A stretch of DNA of 64,000 nucleotides from Burkholderia pseudomultivorans. GTDB taxonomy: Bacteria; Pseudomonadota; Gammaproteobacteria; Burkholderiales; Burkholderiaceae. The notes under the pieces are model-generated. The model was not told the DNA's origin. It was given only the letters and a program-made list of their open reading frames with translations, and ran no database searches. A program made the position numbers and the translations under genes. Below, piece after piece: positions 8,596-16,617 of the stretch; positions within the stretch are counted from its first letter, which is position 1; the number at the start of each line of letters is the position of its first letter. The stretch covers positions 1,798,001 through 1,862,000 of the forward strand of contig NZ_CP013377.1 in assembly GCF_001718415.1 (NCBI RefSeq). Direction: 5' to 3'.

Positions 8596-10098
8596 ATGGC
8601 AGGCGCCGTTCCGTTCGAGACGGCCGCTCCGGTTGCCGTTTCGGCCGCTTCGGCCGCTTCGGCCGCTTCGGCAGCCCGCGCCGCCGCGCCTGCGCCAGGC
8701 CGGACTTCCGTCCCCGCGCGCGCCCGTCGAAAACGCATGCTGCTGGCATGTGCGGCCGCGACGCTTGCCGGGCTGGCGCTTGCGGCAGGCGCCGCGCCGC
8801 CTTCGGAAATGGTCCTGTTGCCCGGTGCGCCGCCGTCGCGCGTGGTCGGCGTCGTCGGCGACGGCACACCGCAGGTCGCCGGCAAGATCGACGCGGCCAC
8901 TGCGCGCTTCGCCCCCGATCCGACGCTCGTCGCGCTCGGCCGCCGGATCTTCTTCGACACGCGGCTGTCCGAGCCGCGCGGCATGTCGTGCGCCGGCTGT
9001 CACGATCCGGGCCGCGCGTTCGCGCCGACGCTGTCGGCGGCGTCGCTCGCGGGGCCCGGCGTGCCGCAAGGCAGCCGGCCCGGGCACTTCAGCGCACGCA
9101 ACGCGCCGTCGCTGCTGTACGTGCGCTATGTGCCGCGCCGCCACTTCTATCAGGACGACGATGCGCCCGCGCCGTCGCCGTTCGGCGGGCTGTTCGCCGA
9201 CGGCCGCGCGGACACGCTCGCCGAGCAGATCCGCGGGCCGCTGTTCGATCCGGACGAGATGAACAACCGCTCGCCGGCCGCGCTGCTGCGCAAGGTCGAC
9301 GCAACCGAACTCGCTGCCGATCTCGCCGCGCGATTCGGCGCATCGGTACGGCGCGATCCCGCGCAGCTCGCGCGCGCGCTGGGGCTCGCCGTCGAAGCAT
9401 ATCTGCAAAGCGACGAGATGGCGCCGTTCACGTCGCGGTTCGACGCGTACCTGCGCACGCGCACGCCGCTCGCGCCGGCCGAGATGCGCGGCCTCGCGCT
9501 GTTCCGGAATCCCGACAAGGGCAACTGCATGAGCTGCCACACACTGTCGGACACGTCGAGCCGCCCCGAACGCTCGCTGTTCACCGATTTCGGCTACGAC
9601 GCGATCGCGGTGCCGCGCAATCGCGCGCTGCCCGCGAACCGCGATCCGCGCCGCTTCGACAACGGGCTGTGCGACACCGCGCGCCGGCTGCACTGGCCGG
9701 AGCCGACGCAATGGTGCGGCTACCTGCGCACGCCGGGGCTGCGCAACGTCGCGGTGAAACAGACCTTCATGCACAACGGCGTGTTCGCGACGCTGCGCGA
9801 CGCGGTCGCGTTCTACAACACGCGTTCGACCGACCCGCGCCGCTGGTATCACGGCGCAGCGACGTTCGACGACGTACCTGCCGCCTACCGCGGCAACATC
9901 AACGTCAACTCGACCCCGATGAACCGCCGGCCCGGCACGCCGCCCGCGCTGACCGACGCGGAAATCGACGACATCGTCGCCTTCCTCGGCACGCTGACCG
10001 ACGCGCGCTACGCGCCGGTCGCCGCCGCCGCGCCCGCCGGCCGGAGGCCCGCCGCGCCCGAGGCCCCGCTCGCCCGCACCGCCGCCGCGGCGCGCTAA
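8596..10098 (+). CDS. Di-haem cytochrome c peroxidase / MauG family protein
   Basis: This about 500-aa exported protein carries two c-type haem motifs, CAGCH at residues 132-136 and CMSCH at 311-315, in the spacing of bacterial di-haem cytochrome c peroxidases and MauG relatives. Such proteins reduce periplasmic H2O2 or carry out high-valent haem oxidations. The C-terminal half holds the family stretch TPGLRNVAVKQTFMHNGVFATL, which supplies a distal haem ligand. The start is uncertain: ATG 8596, GTG 8554 and ATG 8737 are all in frame. ATG 8737 would place a clean signal sequence (MLLACAAATLAGLALAAGA) at the very N-terminus, whereas 8596 adds an Ala/Ser-rich leader encoded by a 9-bp tandem repeat. 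The C-terminal tail is Ala/Pro-rich. Confidence 0.9.
   Translation: MAGAVPFETAAPVAVSAASAASAASAARAAAPAPGRTSVPARARRKRMLLACAAATLAGLALAAGAAPPSEMVLLPGAPPSRVVGVVGDGTPQVAGKIDAATARFAPDPTLVALGRRIFFDTRLSEPRGMSCAGCHDPGRAFAPTLSAASLAGPGVPQGSRPGHFSARNAPSLLYVRYVPRRHFYQDDDAPAPSPFGGLFADGRADTLAEQIRGPLFDPDEMNNRSPAALLRKVDATELAADLAARFGASVRRDPAQLARALGLAVEAYLQSDEMAPFTSRFDAYLRTRTPLAPAEMRGLALFRNPDKGNCMSCHTLSDTSSRPERSLFTDFGYDAIAVPRNRALPANRDPRRFDNGLCDTARRLHWPEPTQWCGYLRTPGLRNVAVKQTFMHNGVFATLRDAVAFYNTRSTDPRRWYHGAATFDDVPAAYRGNINVNSTPMNRRPGTPPALTDAEIDDIVAFLGTLTDARYAPVAAAAPAGRRPAAPEAPLARTAAAAR
8640..8672 (+). repeat. 9-bp tandem repeat (TTCGGCCGC, 3.7 copies)
   Basis: Three full copies and one partial copy of TTCGGCCGC encode alternating Ala-Ala-Ser near the proposed N-terminus of the peroxidase. 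Length changes here would be in frame, so the locus could vary between strains without breaking the gene. Confidence 0.85.
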
Positions 10099-10132
10099 CC
10101 CTGGCCGAATGGCCAGCGGCCCGTGCGCCCGC

Positions 10133-10186
10133 TTGCGGCCGCCCCGAACACTGGTTATATTTACAGTACTGTATCGATGAACAGTG
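10133..10186 (+). promoter_or_regulatory. SOS-type promoter with two adjacent LexA-like boxes
   Basis: CTGGTTATATTTACAG (10151-10166) and CTGTATCGATGAACAG (10169-10184) both fit CTG-N10-CAG. The second, taken as TACTGTATCGATGAACAGTG (10167-10186), matches the classical LexA consensus at 16 of 20 positions, and the first matches the 16-bp core at 13 of 16. They lie end to end and overlap a candidate promoter with -35 TTGCGG (10133-10138) and -10 TATATT (10156-10161), 17 bp apart. LexA bound here would block transcription of the 91-aa gene that starts at 10196. Confidence 0.7.
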
Positions 10187-10195
10187 GGGTGTGCG

Positions 10196-10471
10196 ATGGA
10201 ACATCTGGTCCGTATCGTCAACGACACCGATCGCCAAGTGCTGGCATGGCTGCGTGCGCAGGTCGGCGACGCCCGCGTCGAGCGCGCGGCCCGTCAGCTC
10301 GGGCATACACGCAAGCCGTTCCCGTCCGCCGTGTGCCGGTATCTCGGCATGAACGCGCCGGCCACGCTGCGTCACGCAAGCCGGCCGCGCGTCGCGCGCG
10401 ACTTCTCGGTGGGCGATCGCTATCTGTCCCTGATTCGCGAGCATCTGGCCGCGCATACGGCCGGCCGCTGA
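10196..10471 (+). CDS. Small basic protein under a LexA-type promoter, function unknown
   Basis: This 91-aa protein is not recognised. It is rich in Arg and His, has no signal peptide or membrane segment, and contains an N-terminal amphipathic stretch (LVRIVNDTDRQVLAWLRAQVGDARVERAARQL, about residues 4-35) that could form a helix-turn-helix-like unit, followed by a basic middle part and a second helix near the C-terminus. ATG 10196 is preceded by GTGGGG at a good distance; a GTG at 10184 is in frame but lies inside the operator. Two adjacent LexA-like boxes immediately upstream imply induction by DNA damage, so a role in SOS response, cell-division delay, or prophage-type control is plausible. 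The flanking genes are not DNA-repair genes. Confidence 0.75.
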   Translation: MEHLVRIVNDTDRQVLAWLRAQVGDARVERAARQLGHTRKPFPSAVCRYLGMNAPATLRHASRPRVARDFSVGDRYLSLIREHLAAHTAGR

Positions 10472-10560
10472 GCATGCGCTCGGCATCGACGTCCGGCGTG
10501 TCGGGCGGGCCAGCCGAACGCGGATGCGTGCGAGCCGCCGCCCGCCGGCCGTCGCCCGAT

Positions 10561-12054
10561 TCAGGTGGTCGCGAGCGCTTCGCGCGCGAGGCGGCCAAGC
10601 GTTTCGATCGCCGCTTCCTGCGTGGCGTCGAACGTCTGCGGGCAACCGATGCGGATATACGCGTCGAAGCGGTCGGAATTCGAGAAGATCGACCCGGGCG
10701 CAATCCGCACGCCATGCGCCAGCGCGGCGTCGAACAACGCATCGGAATGCACGCCGTCGGGCAGCGCGATCCAGAGCAGCATGCCGCCCGGCGGCCGGTT
10801 CATCCGCGTGCCGGCCGGAAAATGGCGCGCAACCGCATCGATCGTCGCGTCGCGCTGCACCCGCAGTTGTTCGCGGAACCGATGCAGATGGCGGTCGAAC
10901 GCGCCCGAACCGACGAATTCGGCTGCCACGGCCTGAAGCAGCGCGGCGTTGTGCCGGCTTTGCGCGAACTTCAGCATCTTCATGCGTGCGTGCCAGCGCC
11001 CTGCGCTCATCCAGCCGAGCCGCATGCCGGGAGCGAGCACCTTGTTGAACGACGGGCAGTAGATCACCGTGCCGTCGCGATCCCACGCCTTGACGGGCTT
11101 CACGGTTTGCGGCGCTTCGACGAGTTCGCGGTACGGCTCGTCCTCGATCACCGCCACGCCCCGGCTCGCGCACAACGCGACGAGCGCGGCCTTGCGTTCG
11201 TCGGGCATCACGCTGCCGAGCGGGTTCTGCAGGTTCGGCACGACGACCACCGCGCGAATGTCCGGATACGCGGTCAGCGCCACTTCGAGCGCCTCGATCG
11301 ACAAGCCGGTGGTCGGGCTGGCCGGAATCTCGAGCGCACGCAGCCCGAGACTTTCGAGCAACTGGATCAGCCCGAAGAACGCCGGCGATTCGATCGCGAT
11401 CGTGTCGCCGGGCCGCGCGACCGCGCGCAGCGCAAGATTCACGGCGTCGACGCCGCCGCTCGTCGACAGCACGTCGTCCGGCGACACAGCCACGCCATAC
11501 GACAGCGCACGCTTCGCCATCGCCTGCCGAAACTCGAGCGACCCGCCGACGCGCCCCGCGTCGGTCAGCAGCGTCGGCTGGCGGCGCAGCAACCGGATCG
11601 CGAGCGCCTGCAGGCGCTCGGTCGGATACAGCGCGGCCGACGCGGACGCGCCGCCGAGGTTCAGTGCATCGACCGCCGCGTTCCCGCGGTCGATCACGCG
11701 CGACACGCGCTCGTGCAGGCCCGCGAACGGCGGCTCGACCGACAGCGCCGGCCCGTCGGTTTCGGGCAGCGCATCGAGCGCAAGCGACGCGCGACGGCGC
11801 ACGAAGTAGCCCGAACGCGGCTTCGCCTCGCACCAGCCGGTGTCTTCGAGCCGCCGGAACGTCTGGATCGCGGTCGACAGGCTCACGCCGTGCTGCGACA
11901 TGAACGCGCGCACCGACGGCATCCGGTCGCCGGGCAGCAGCGTGCCGGCCGAGATGATGCGGCGGTAGTGCTCGGCCAGCCGTTCGTACAACGGTTCGCC
12001 GGCCATCGGCAACGGGCCGCGGGATGCGTCGGTAGAAGATGTCATGCGGGCCAT
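10561..12054 (-). CDS. MocR/PdxR-type PLP-dependent GntR regulator
   Basis: This about 497-aa protein fuses a GntR winged helix-turn-helix (about residues 20-85: PLYERLAEHYRRIISAG, then GDRMPSVRAFMSQHGVSLSTAIQTFRRLE) to a class I aminotransferase-like domain. In the latter, NLQNPLGSVMPDERK and the PLP lysine motif SFNKVLAPGMRLGWM are conserved. MocR proteins use PLP as effector or cofactor and typically control vitamin B6, GABA, taurine or amino-acid genes, often divergent from themselves. Here the divergent gene encodes a DUF2917 protein. Start at ATG 12054 or ATG 12045; the two cannot be separated. Confidence 0.93.
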   Translation of the reverse strand: MARMTSSTDASRGPLPMAGEPLYERLAEHYRRIISAGTLLPGDRMPSVRAFMSQHGVSLSTAIQTFRRLEDTGWCEAKPRSGYFVRRRASLALDALPETDGPALSVEPPFAGLHERVSRVIDRGNAAVDALNLGGASASAALYPTERLQALAIRLLRRQPTLLTDAGRVGGSLEFRQAMAKRALSYGVAVSPDDVLSTSGGVDAVNLALRAVARPGDTIAIESPAFFGLIQLLESLGLRALEIPASPTTGLSIEALEVALTAYPDIRAVVVVPNLQNPLGSVMPDERKAALVALCASRGVAVIEDEPYRELVEAPQTVKPVKAWDRDGTVIYCPSFNKVLAPGMRLGWMSAGRWHARMKMLKFAQSRHNAALLQAVAAEFVGSGAFDRHLHRFREQLRVQRDATIDAVARHFPAGTRMNRPPGGMLLWIALPDGVHSDALFDAALAHGVRIAPGSIFSNSDRFDAYIRIGCPQTFDATQEAAIETLGRLAREALATT

Positions 12055-12265
12055 CGTGCCCGCCCAGCACAGCGGCCGCCAGATACAGATTCGGGGGAAA
12101 CCCGCCGATACAGCGACGTAAAACCGCCGGCTGCATCGCAACAGATTCCCGTCCCCTGAATCTGTCGCGCTCACGCCCGTTTCCTTAACCTGATTGCACG
12201 TCGCCGCCTCGCCGTCGCGGGGCAGCGCAATCCGGGCAATCGGGACAATCGGAACGGGATCCACC

Positions 12266-12619
12266 ATGCGAACGCAAGACATCCGGCTCGACGCCGGGCA
12301 AAGCCACATTGCGTGGTTCGACAAGGGTAGCCAGGTGGTCGTGCTGGACGGCGTGCTCGCCGTCACGTTGCGTCACGGCGGCCTCGACTGGCTGGCGGAC
12401 GCGCCCGCGGGCATCCGGCGCATGCTGGCCGAAGGCGAATGCCTGACGATCGAGACCGACGGGCATGTGACGCTGGCCGCCCATGGCGCCGGCACGGTCC
12501 GCGCGACGGTGGCGACGGCGCCTGCCCGTCGTTCTCGCCTGCTCGGGCAGCGGCTGGCGGTGCTGTGCGGGCTGCCCGCGCAACTGCTCGGCAGCCTGCG
12601 GGTGCGCGCACGTCGCTGA
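12266..12619 (+). CDS. DUF2917 domain protein
   Basis: This 117-aa protein has the DUF2917 pattern: an N-terminal beta-rich segment (AWFDKGSQVVVLDGVLAVTLRHGGLDWLADAP) and MLAEGECLTIETDGHVTLAAHGAGTVRATV, which reads like a small cupin-like or beta-barrel fold. The C-terminus is basic with a hydrophobic stretch (LAVLCGLPAQLLGSL). Function is not known. ATG 12266 is chosen over an upstream frame start because GGAACGGGA lies just ahead of it. It is divergent from the MocR regulator with 211 bp between the starts, so it is the likely regulatory target. Confidence 0.8.
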   Translation: MRTQDIRLDAGQSHIAWFDKGSQVVVLDGVLAVTLRHGGLDWLADAPAGIRRMLAEGECLTIETDGHVTLAAHGAGTVRATVATAPARRSRLLGQRLAVLCGLPAQLLGSLRVRARR

Positions 12620-12647
12620 CGTAGCGACCCGTCGCGTCGCGCGAACG

Positions 12648-13091
12648 TCAGCCGCCTTCCCGGCGCCCGCCGCGCATCGTCACGCGCTGGAGCGGCCATT
12701 CGAACAACGCCATCCCGACCAGCATAGCGCCGACGAACGCAATGCCCTTGACCGATCCCAGGCCGATCGACACGATCGCCGGCCCCGGGCAGAACCCCGC
12801 GAGTCCCCAGCCGACGCCGAATGCCGCGCTGCCGGCCACGAGGCGCAGCGTAATCGCGCGCGCCGTCGGCATCTGCATCGGCAGGCCGAGCCACGAACGC
12901 GTCCGGCGCTTCGCCCATGCGAACGCGAACACGGCGACGCCGGTCGCCCCGACCATCACGAACGCGAGCGACGGATCCCAGCGGCCTGCGAGATCGAGGA
13001 AGCCGAGCACTTTCTGCGGGTTGGCCATCCCCGACACGATAAGGCCGATCCCGAACAGCAGGCCGGACACAAAAGCGAAGGCGGCTGGCAT
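12648..13091 (-). CDS. YeeE/YedE-type membrane protein (second half-transporter)
   Basis: This 147-aa protein has four hydrophobic segments and the YeeE/YedE (DUF395/DUF6691) signatures FGIGLIVSGMANPQKVLGFLDL near the N-terminus and GLAGFCPGPAIVSIG near residues 100-115. The single conserved Cys in GFCPGP belongs to the sulfur-conducting pore in the TsuA-like family. It forms an operon with the gene upstream, whose stop is one base before this ATG; GGAGGGTG serves as ribosome-binding site. Together they correspond to the PmpA/PmpB pair described beside the ArsR-type regulator PigS in Serratia. Confidence 0.9.
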   Translation of the reverse strand: MPAAFAFVSGLLFGIGLIVSGMANPQKVLGFLDLAGRWDPSLAFVMVGATGVAVFAFAWAKRRTRSWLGLPMQMPTARAITLRLVAGSAAFGVGWGLAGFCPGPAIVSIGLGSVKGIAFVGAMLVGMALFEWPLQRVTMRGGRREGG

Positions 13092-13092
13092 G

Positions 13093-13527
13093 TCACCCTC
13101 CGATCACGTGCCGTCGCACGAACACGGTCACGAATCCCGCGAGCATGAAGGTCGCCGTCGCGACCACCGACCGCACCGCGCCGCGCGACAGCCCGCACAC
13201 GCCGTGACCGCTCGTGCACCCGCCCGCATAGCGCGTGCCGAGCCCGACCAGCAGGCCTGCCGCAAGCAGTTCGAGCCAGCCTGCGTCGACCTGTGGCGCC
13301 GCGGCTTCGCCCGCGATGCGCATCGCCAGCGGCGCGGCGATCAGGCCGGCGACGAACGCCGCCCGCCAGCCGCGCTCCGACCGGCCCGACGCGAGCAGGC
13401 CGCCGATGATGCCGCTGATCCCCGCGATCCGTCCGTTGAACGCCAGCAGCCACGCAACGGCGAACCCGATCAGTACGCCACCGGCCAGCGACAGCCACGG
13501 CGTGAAATGAAGCGCATCAAGCTGCAT
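13093..13527 (-). CDS. YeeE/YedE-type membrane protein (first half-transporter)
   Basis: This 144-aa membrane protein begins MQLDALHFTPWLSLAGGVLIGFAVAW and has four or five hydrophobic segments. The motif GTRYAGGCTSGHGVCGLSRGA (about residues 98-118) with two cysteines is the YeeE/YedE signature, thought to relay thiosulfate- or persulfide-type sulfur across the membrane. It overlaps the 3' end of the regulator gene by 11 bp and is followed at once by its partner, so the three genes are translationally coupled. Substrate assignment is by family and by the sulfur-responsive type of the regulator. Confidence 0.9.
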   Translation of the reverse strand: MQLDALHFTPWLSLAGGVLIGFAVAWLLAFNGRIAGISGIIGGLLASGRSERGWRAAFVAGLIAAPLAMRIAGEAAAPQVDAGWLELLAAGLLVGLGTRYAGGCTSGHGVCGLSRGAVRSVVATATFMLAGFVTVFVRRHVIGG

Positions 13528-13867
13528 CGCGCTCCCCCTTCGCAGCCGGGCCGCAGAACTGCTCGTACAGCACGCCCATCACCGCGATCGCGGCGGGGCT
13601 GTCGAGCGTGTAATGAATGTTCTTGCCTTCGCGGCGCGTGCGAACCAGCGCGTGGTCGCGCAGCACGCCGAGCTGCTGCGACAGCGTCGGCTGGCGGATG
13701 TCCAGCCGCGCCTCGAGCTCGCTCACGCAGCGCTCGCCCTGCGACAGTTCGCAGAGCAGCAGCAGCCGGTCGGGATTCGACAGGACCTTGAGCAGCGCGC
13801 ACGCGGATTCGGCGGCCGCCCGCATCCGGTCGGGGTCGGGAAAATCGGCGGGAAATTCGGCGGTCAT
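13517..13867 (-). CDS. bigR: BigR/SqrR-type ArsR-family persulfide sensor
   Basis: This 116-aa winged-helix repressor has the ArsR fold (LLKVLSNPDRLLLLCELSQG and VSELEARLDIRQPTLSQQLGVLRDHALVRTRREGKNIHY). Cys39 (LLLLC) and Cys105 (YEQFC) lie 66 residues apart, exactly the spacing of the two redox cysteines of BigR and SqrR, which form a disulfide or tetrasulfide on exposure to persulfides and release DNA. The ArsR metal-site ELCVCDL is absent. The start MTAEFPADF is preferred; an in-frame ATG 42 bp upstream lies inside the palindromic operator. It probably represses its own operon with the two YeeE/YedE genes. Confidence 0.9.
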   Translation of the reverse strand: MTAEFPADFPDPDRMRAAAESACALLKVLSNPDRLLLLCELSQGERCVSELEARLDIRQPTLSQQLGVLRDHALVRTRREGKNIHYTLDSPAAIAVMGVLYEQFCGPAAKGERDAA

Positions 13868-13899
13868 CGAGAGGCAGAGCAACAGTTGCAAAACAAACA

Positions 13900-13917
13900 T
13901 TATATGCATTCATATAA
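13900..13917. promoter_or_regulatory. Palindromic operator for the BigR-type regulator
   Basis: TTATATG-N4-CATATAA is a perfect AT-rich inverted repeat 33 bp upstream of the regulator start, in otherwise very GC-rich DNA. BigR-type repressors bind AT-rich palindromes overlapping their own promoter, so autoregulation is likely. Confidence 0.65.
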
Positions 13918-13976
13918 CGTTCAAACTCGCCGCTCTTCCGAACCCGGCCTCAATCCGCCGACACCCCCTGCCCGAC

Positions 13977-15329
13977 TCAGGCCTGCTCACCCGCGACGGC
14001 ATCCCCCACCGGCGCCCGCTTCGCGCCCGCGCCGAGCGCGAACACCGCGATCCCGGCGATCACGCACGGCACCGCGACGACCGCGAACGCGGTCGGCAAC
14101 GGCAGCCCCATCGCCAGCATCGCGCCGCCCGCCATCGAGCCGACCACCGATCCGCCGCGGCCGATCCCGTTCGCCCAGCTGACGCCCGTGGTCCGGCACT
14201 CGGTCGGATAGAACGCGGCCGACAGCGCGTTCGCGCCGACCTGCGAGCCCGACACGCAGAAGCCGGCCGCAAACACGGCCAGCGCGGCGCCCCACGGCGA
14301 TGCCGCGCAGACGCCGATCGCCGCGACGAACGCGCCGGCGGCCGCATAGCTGCACGCGAGCACGCGATGCGGATCGAAGCGGTCCATCAGCCCGCCGAGC
14401 ACGATCGCGCCGAGCGTGCCGCCGATCTGGAACATCGCGGTCACGCGCGCGGCCGTCTGCAGCGTCGCGCCGGTCGTGCGCAGCAGCGTCGGCAGCCAGC
14501 TCGACAACAGGTAGATCACCAGCAGGCTCATGAAGAATGCGAGCCACAGCAGCAGCGTGCCGCGCAGCAGATCCGGCCCGAACAGACGGCCGAGCGGCGA
14601 ACCGGCCGGCTTGCCGCGCGGCGCGACGAACGACGCGTGCGCGAGGTGCGGGTCCGGCTCGATGCGGGCCAGCATTGCCGCGATCCGTTCGCGCGCCGCG
14701 CCCGCGTTGACGAGGTAGCGCACCGATTCGGGCAGCCGCCACGCGAGCACGGGCAGCAACAGCAGCGGCGCGGCGCCGCCGACGAGCAGCACCGCACGCC
14801 AGCCGTCGCGTTCGATCAACGACGCGGCGGCAAGGCCGCCGAGCGCGGAGCCGATCGTGAAGCCGCAGAACATCGTCGTCACGAGCAGCGAGCGGCGCCG
14901 TGCCGGACAGTATTCGGAGGTCAGCGTGATCGCGTTCGGCATCGCGCCGCCCAGCCCGAGGCCGGTCACGAAACGCCACGCGATCAGCTCGGTCAGTCCG
15001 CCCGCGCTCGCCGACGCGGCGCTCGCGATACCGAAGCACGCGACGCATGCGAGCAGCAGGCGCTTGCGTCCGAACCGGTCGCCGAACGGCCCGAACACGA
15101 GTGCGCCGGCCATCAGCCCCGCGAGCCCCGCGCCGAACACCGGTGCGAGCTGCGCGGGCGACAGTCCCCATTCCGCCCGAATCACCGGCGCGATGAAGCC
15201 GATCGAGGCGGTATCGAAGCCGTCGATCGCGACGATCAAAAAGCACAGCACGACGATCGCGGCCTGAAACGGCGCAACGCGATGACGATCGATCCATTCG
15301 CTGACGTCGATGGACAGCGTATTGGTCAT
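13977..15329 (-). CDS. mhbT: AAHS family aromatic acid transporter (MhbT-like)
   Basis: This 450-aa protein is a major facilitator of the aromatic acid:H+ symporter family. Twelve hydrophobic segments are visible. The AAHS signature IVAIDGFDTASIGFIAP in the first helix carries the conserved Asp, and the MFS loop GDRFGRKRLLL sits between helices 2 and 3. It is the last gene of the gentisate operon, 60 bp behind the monooxygenase, and has a strong GGAGGAGACACC ribosome-binding site. In this context it should import 3-hydroxybenzoate or gentisate. Confidence 0.92.
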   Translation of the reverse strand: MTNTLSIDVSEWIDRHRVAPFQAAIVVLCFLIVAIDGFDTASIGFIAPVIRAEWGLSPAQLAPVFGAGLAGLMAGALVFGPFGDRFGRKRLLLACVACFGIASAASASAGGLTELIAWRFVTGLGLGGAMPNAITLTSEYCPARRRSLLVTTMFCGFTIGSALGGLAAASLIERDGWRAVLLVGGAAPLLLLPVLAWRLPESVRYLVNAGAARERIAAMLARIEPDPHLAHASFVAPRGKPAGSPLGRLFGPDLLRGTLLLWLAFFMSLLVIYLLSSWLPTLLRTTGATLQTAARVTAMFQIGGTLGAIVLGGLMDRFDPHRVLACSYAAAGAFVAAIGVCAASPWGAALAVFAAGFCVSGSQVGANALSAAFYPTECRTTGVSWANGIGRGGSVVGSMAGGAMLAMGLPLPTAFAVVAVPCVIAGIAVFALGAGAKRAPVGDAVAGEQA

Positions 15330-15389
15330 GATGGTGTCTCCTCCAGGATGGCGGGCGCGCGACGCCGCCGGCAGCGCGCGCAGCGTGCG

Positions 15390-16598
15390 TTACACGGCCG
15401 ACTTCAGGCAATCCTCGGCGCGCCAGCCGTGCAGCCAGTCGAGCGCGTCGTAGAACTGCGCCTGCGTGCGTCCGACCCACAGCGCATTGCGCACCTGCCG
15501 CTCGACGCCCTTCGCGTGATAGATCCGCCCCATCTCGCGTGCCGAATACAGCACGCGCGCGGTACGCGGAATCCGCACGCGTTCATACAGCGCGAACGCG
15601 GCCTCGAAATCGCCATCGGCCTGGATGACGGCCGCGCCGAGCGTCACCGCGTCCTCGAGCGCCTGGCACGCGCCCTGCGCGATGTACTGCGTCATCGGAT
15701 GCGCGGCGTCGCCGAGCACGGTCGCGCGGCCCACGCTCCAGCGCTCGACCGGATCGCGGTCGGCCGTCGCCCAGCGCTTCCACGACGTCGGCCGGTCGAG
15801 CATCTGCTTCGGCAGCGGATGGATCCCGTCGAAATACGACAGCACTTCTTCCTTGCTGCCTTCGCGCACGCCCCAGGTTTCCTGCTCGCGACTGTGGAAC
15901 GTGACGACGAGGTTGTACTGCCGGCCGCCGCGCAGCGGATAGTGGACGAGATGGCAATGCGGGCCGGCCCACACGACCGGCGCATTGATCTGCAGATCCT
16001 TCGGCATGTTGTCGACGTCGACCACCGCGCGATACACGACATGCCCCGTCACGCGATGCGCGTCGCCGATCAGCGTTTGACGGATCGCGGATTTCACGCC
16101 GTCGCAGCCGATCACGGCGTCGGCGCGATAGCGTTCGCCGTGCTGGTCGGTCACGGTCACGCCGCTGCCGTCCTGCTCGAACGCGCACACCTGCGTGCTG
16201 GTGCGGAATTCGATCAGCGGATGATCCCTGACCGCCTCGTAGATCGACAGATGGATGTCCGCGCGATGAATCACCGCATACGGATTGCCGAACCGCGCGC
16301 GATACGCAGCGCCCGTATCGATGCGCGCGACCTCGTGCGCATCGACCGCATCCATCAGTTGCAGCCAGTCGGTAAACACCGCGCGGCTGCGCGCCGCCTC
16401 GCCGACACCGAGCGCATCGAGCGCATTGAACGCGTTCGCGGCGAGCTGGATGCCCGCTCCGATCTCGCCGATCTCCGGGGCCTGCTCGAGCAGCTTCACG
16501 CGAATGCCCTGGCGCGCCAGCACGAGCGCCGCCGCCAGCCCACCGATGCCGCCGCCGATCACGAGCACGTGCCGGCCCTTGTCTCCTGTCTGATTCAT
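15390..16598 (-). CDS. mhbM: 3-hydroxybenzoate 6-monooxygenase
   Basis: This 402-aa FAD-dependent class A hydroxylase has the Rossmann dinucleotide fold VIGGGIGGLAAALVLARQG near residue 13, the central DG-type motif AVIGCDGVKSAIRQTL, and the second FAD motif GDAAHPMTQYIAQGACQALEDA. It matches the salicylate/3-hydroxybenzoate hydroxylase group. In a cluster with gentisate dioxygenase, the reaction is NADH-dependent 6-hydroxylation of 3-hydroxybenzoate to gentisate. ATG 16598 is chosen because GGAG lies 7 bp upstream; a Met five codons earlier is unlikely. Confidence 0.92.
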   Translation of the reverse strand: MNQTGDKGRHVLVIGGGIGGLAAALVLARQGIRVKLLEQAPEIGEIGAGIQLAANAFNALDALGVGEAARSRAVFTDWLQLMDAVDAHEVARIDTGAAYRARFGNPYAVIHRADIHLSIYEAVRDHPLIEFRTSTQVCAFEQDGSGVTVTDQHGERYRADAVIGCDGVKSAIRQTLIGDAHRVTGHVVYRAVVDVDNMPKDLQINAPVVWAGPHCHLVHYPLRGGRQYNLVVTFHSREQETWGVREGSKEEVLSYFDGIHPLPKQMLDRPTSWKRWATADRDPVERWSVGRATVLGDAAHPMTQYIAQGACQALEDAVTLGAAVIQADGDFEAAFALYERVRIPRTARVLYSAREMGRIYHAKGVERQVRNALWVGRTQAQFYDALDWLHGWRAEDCLKSAV

Positions 16599-16617
16599 CT
16601 CTGTCTCCACCATCGCC

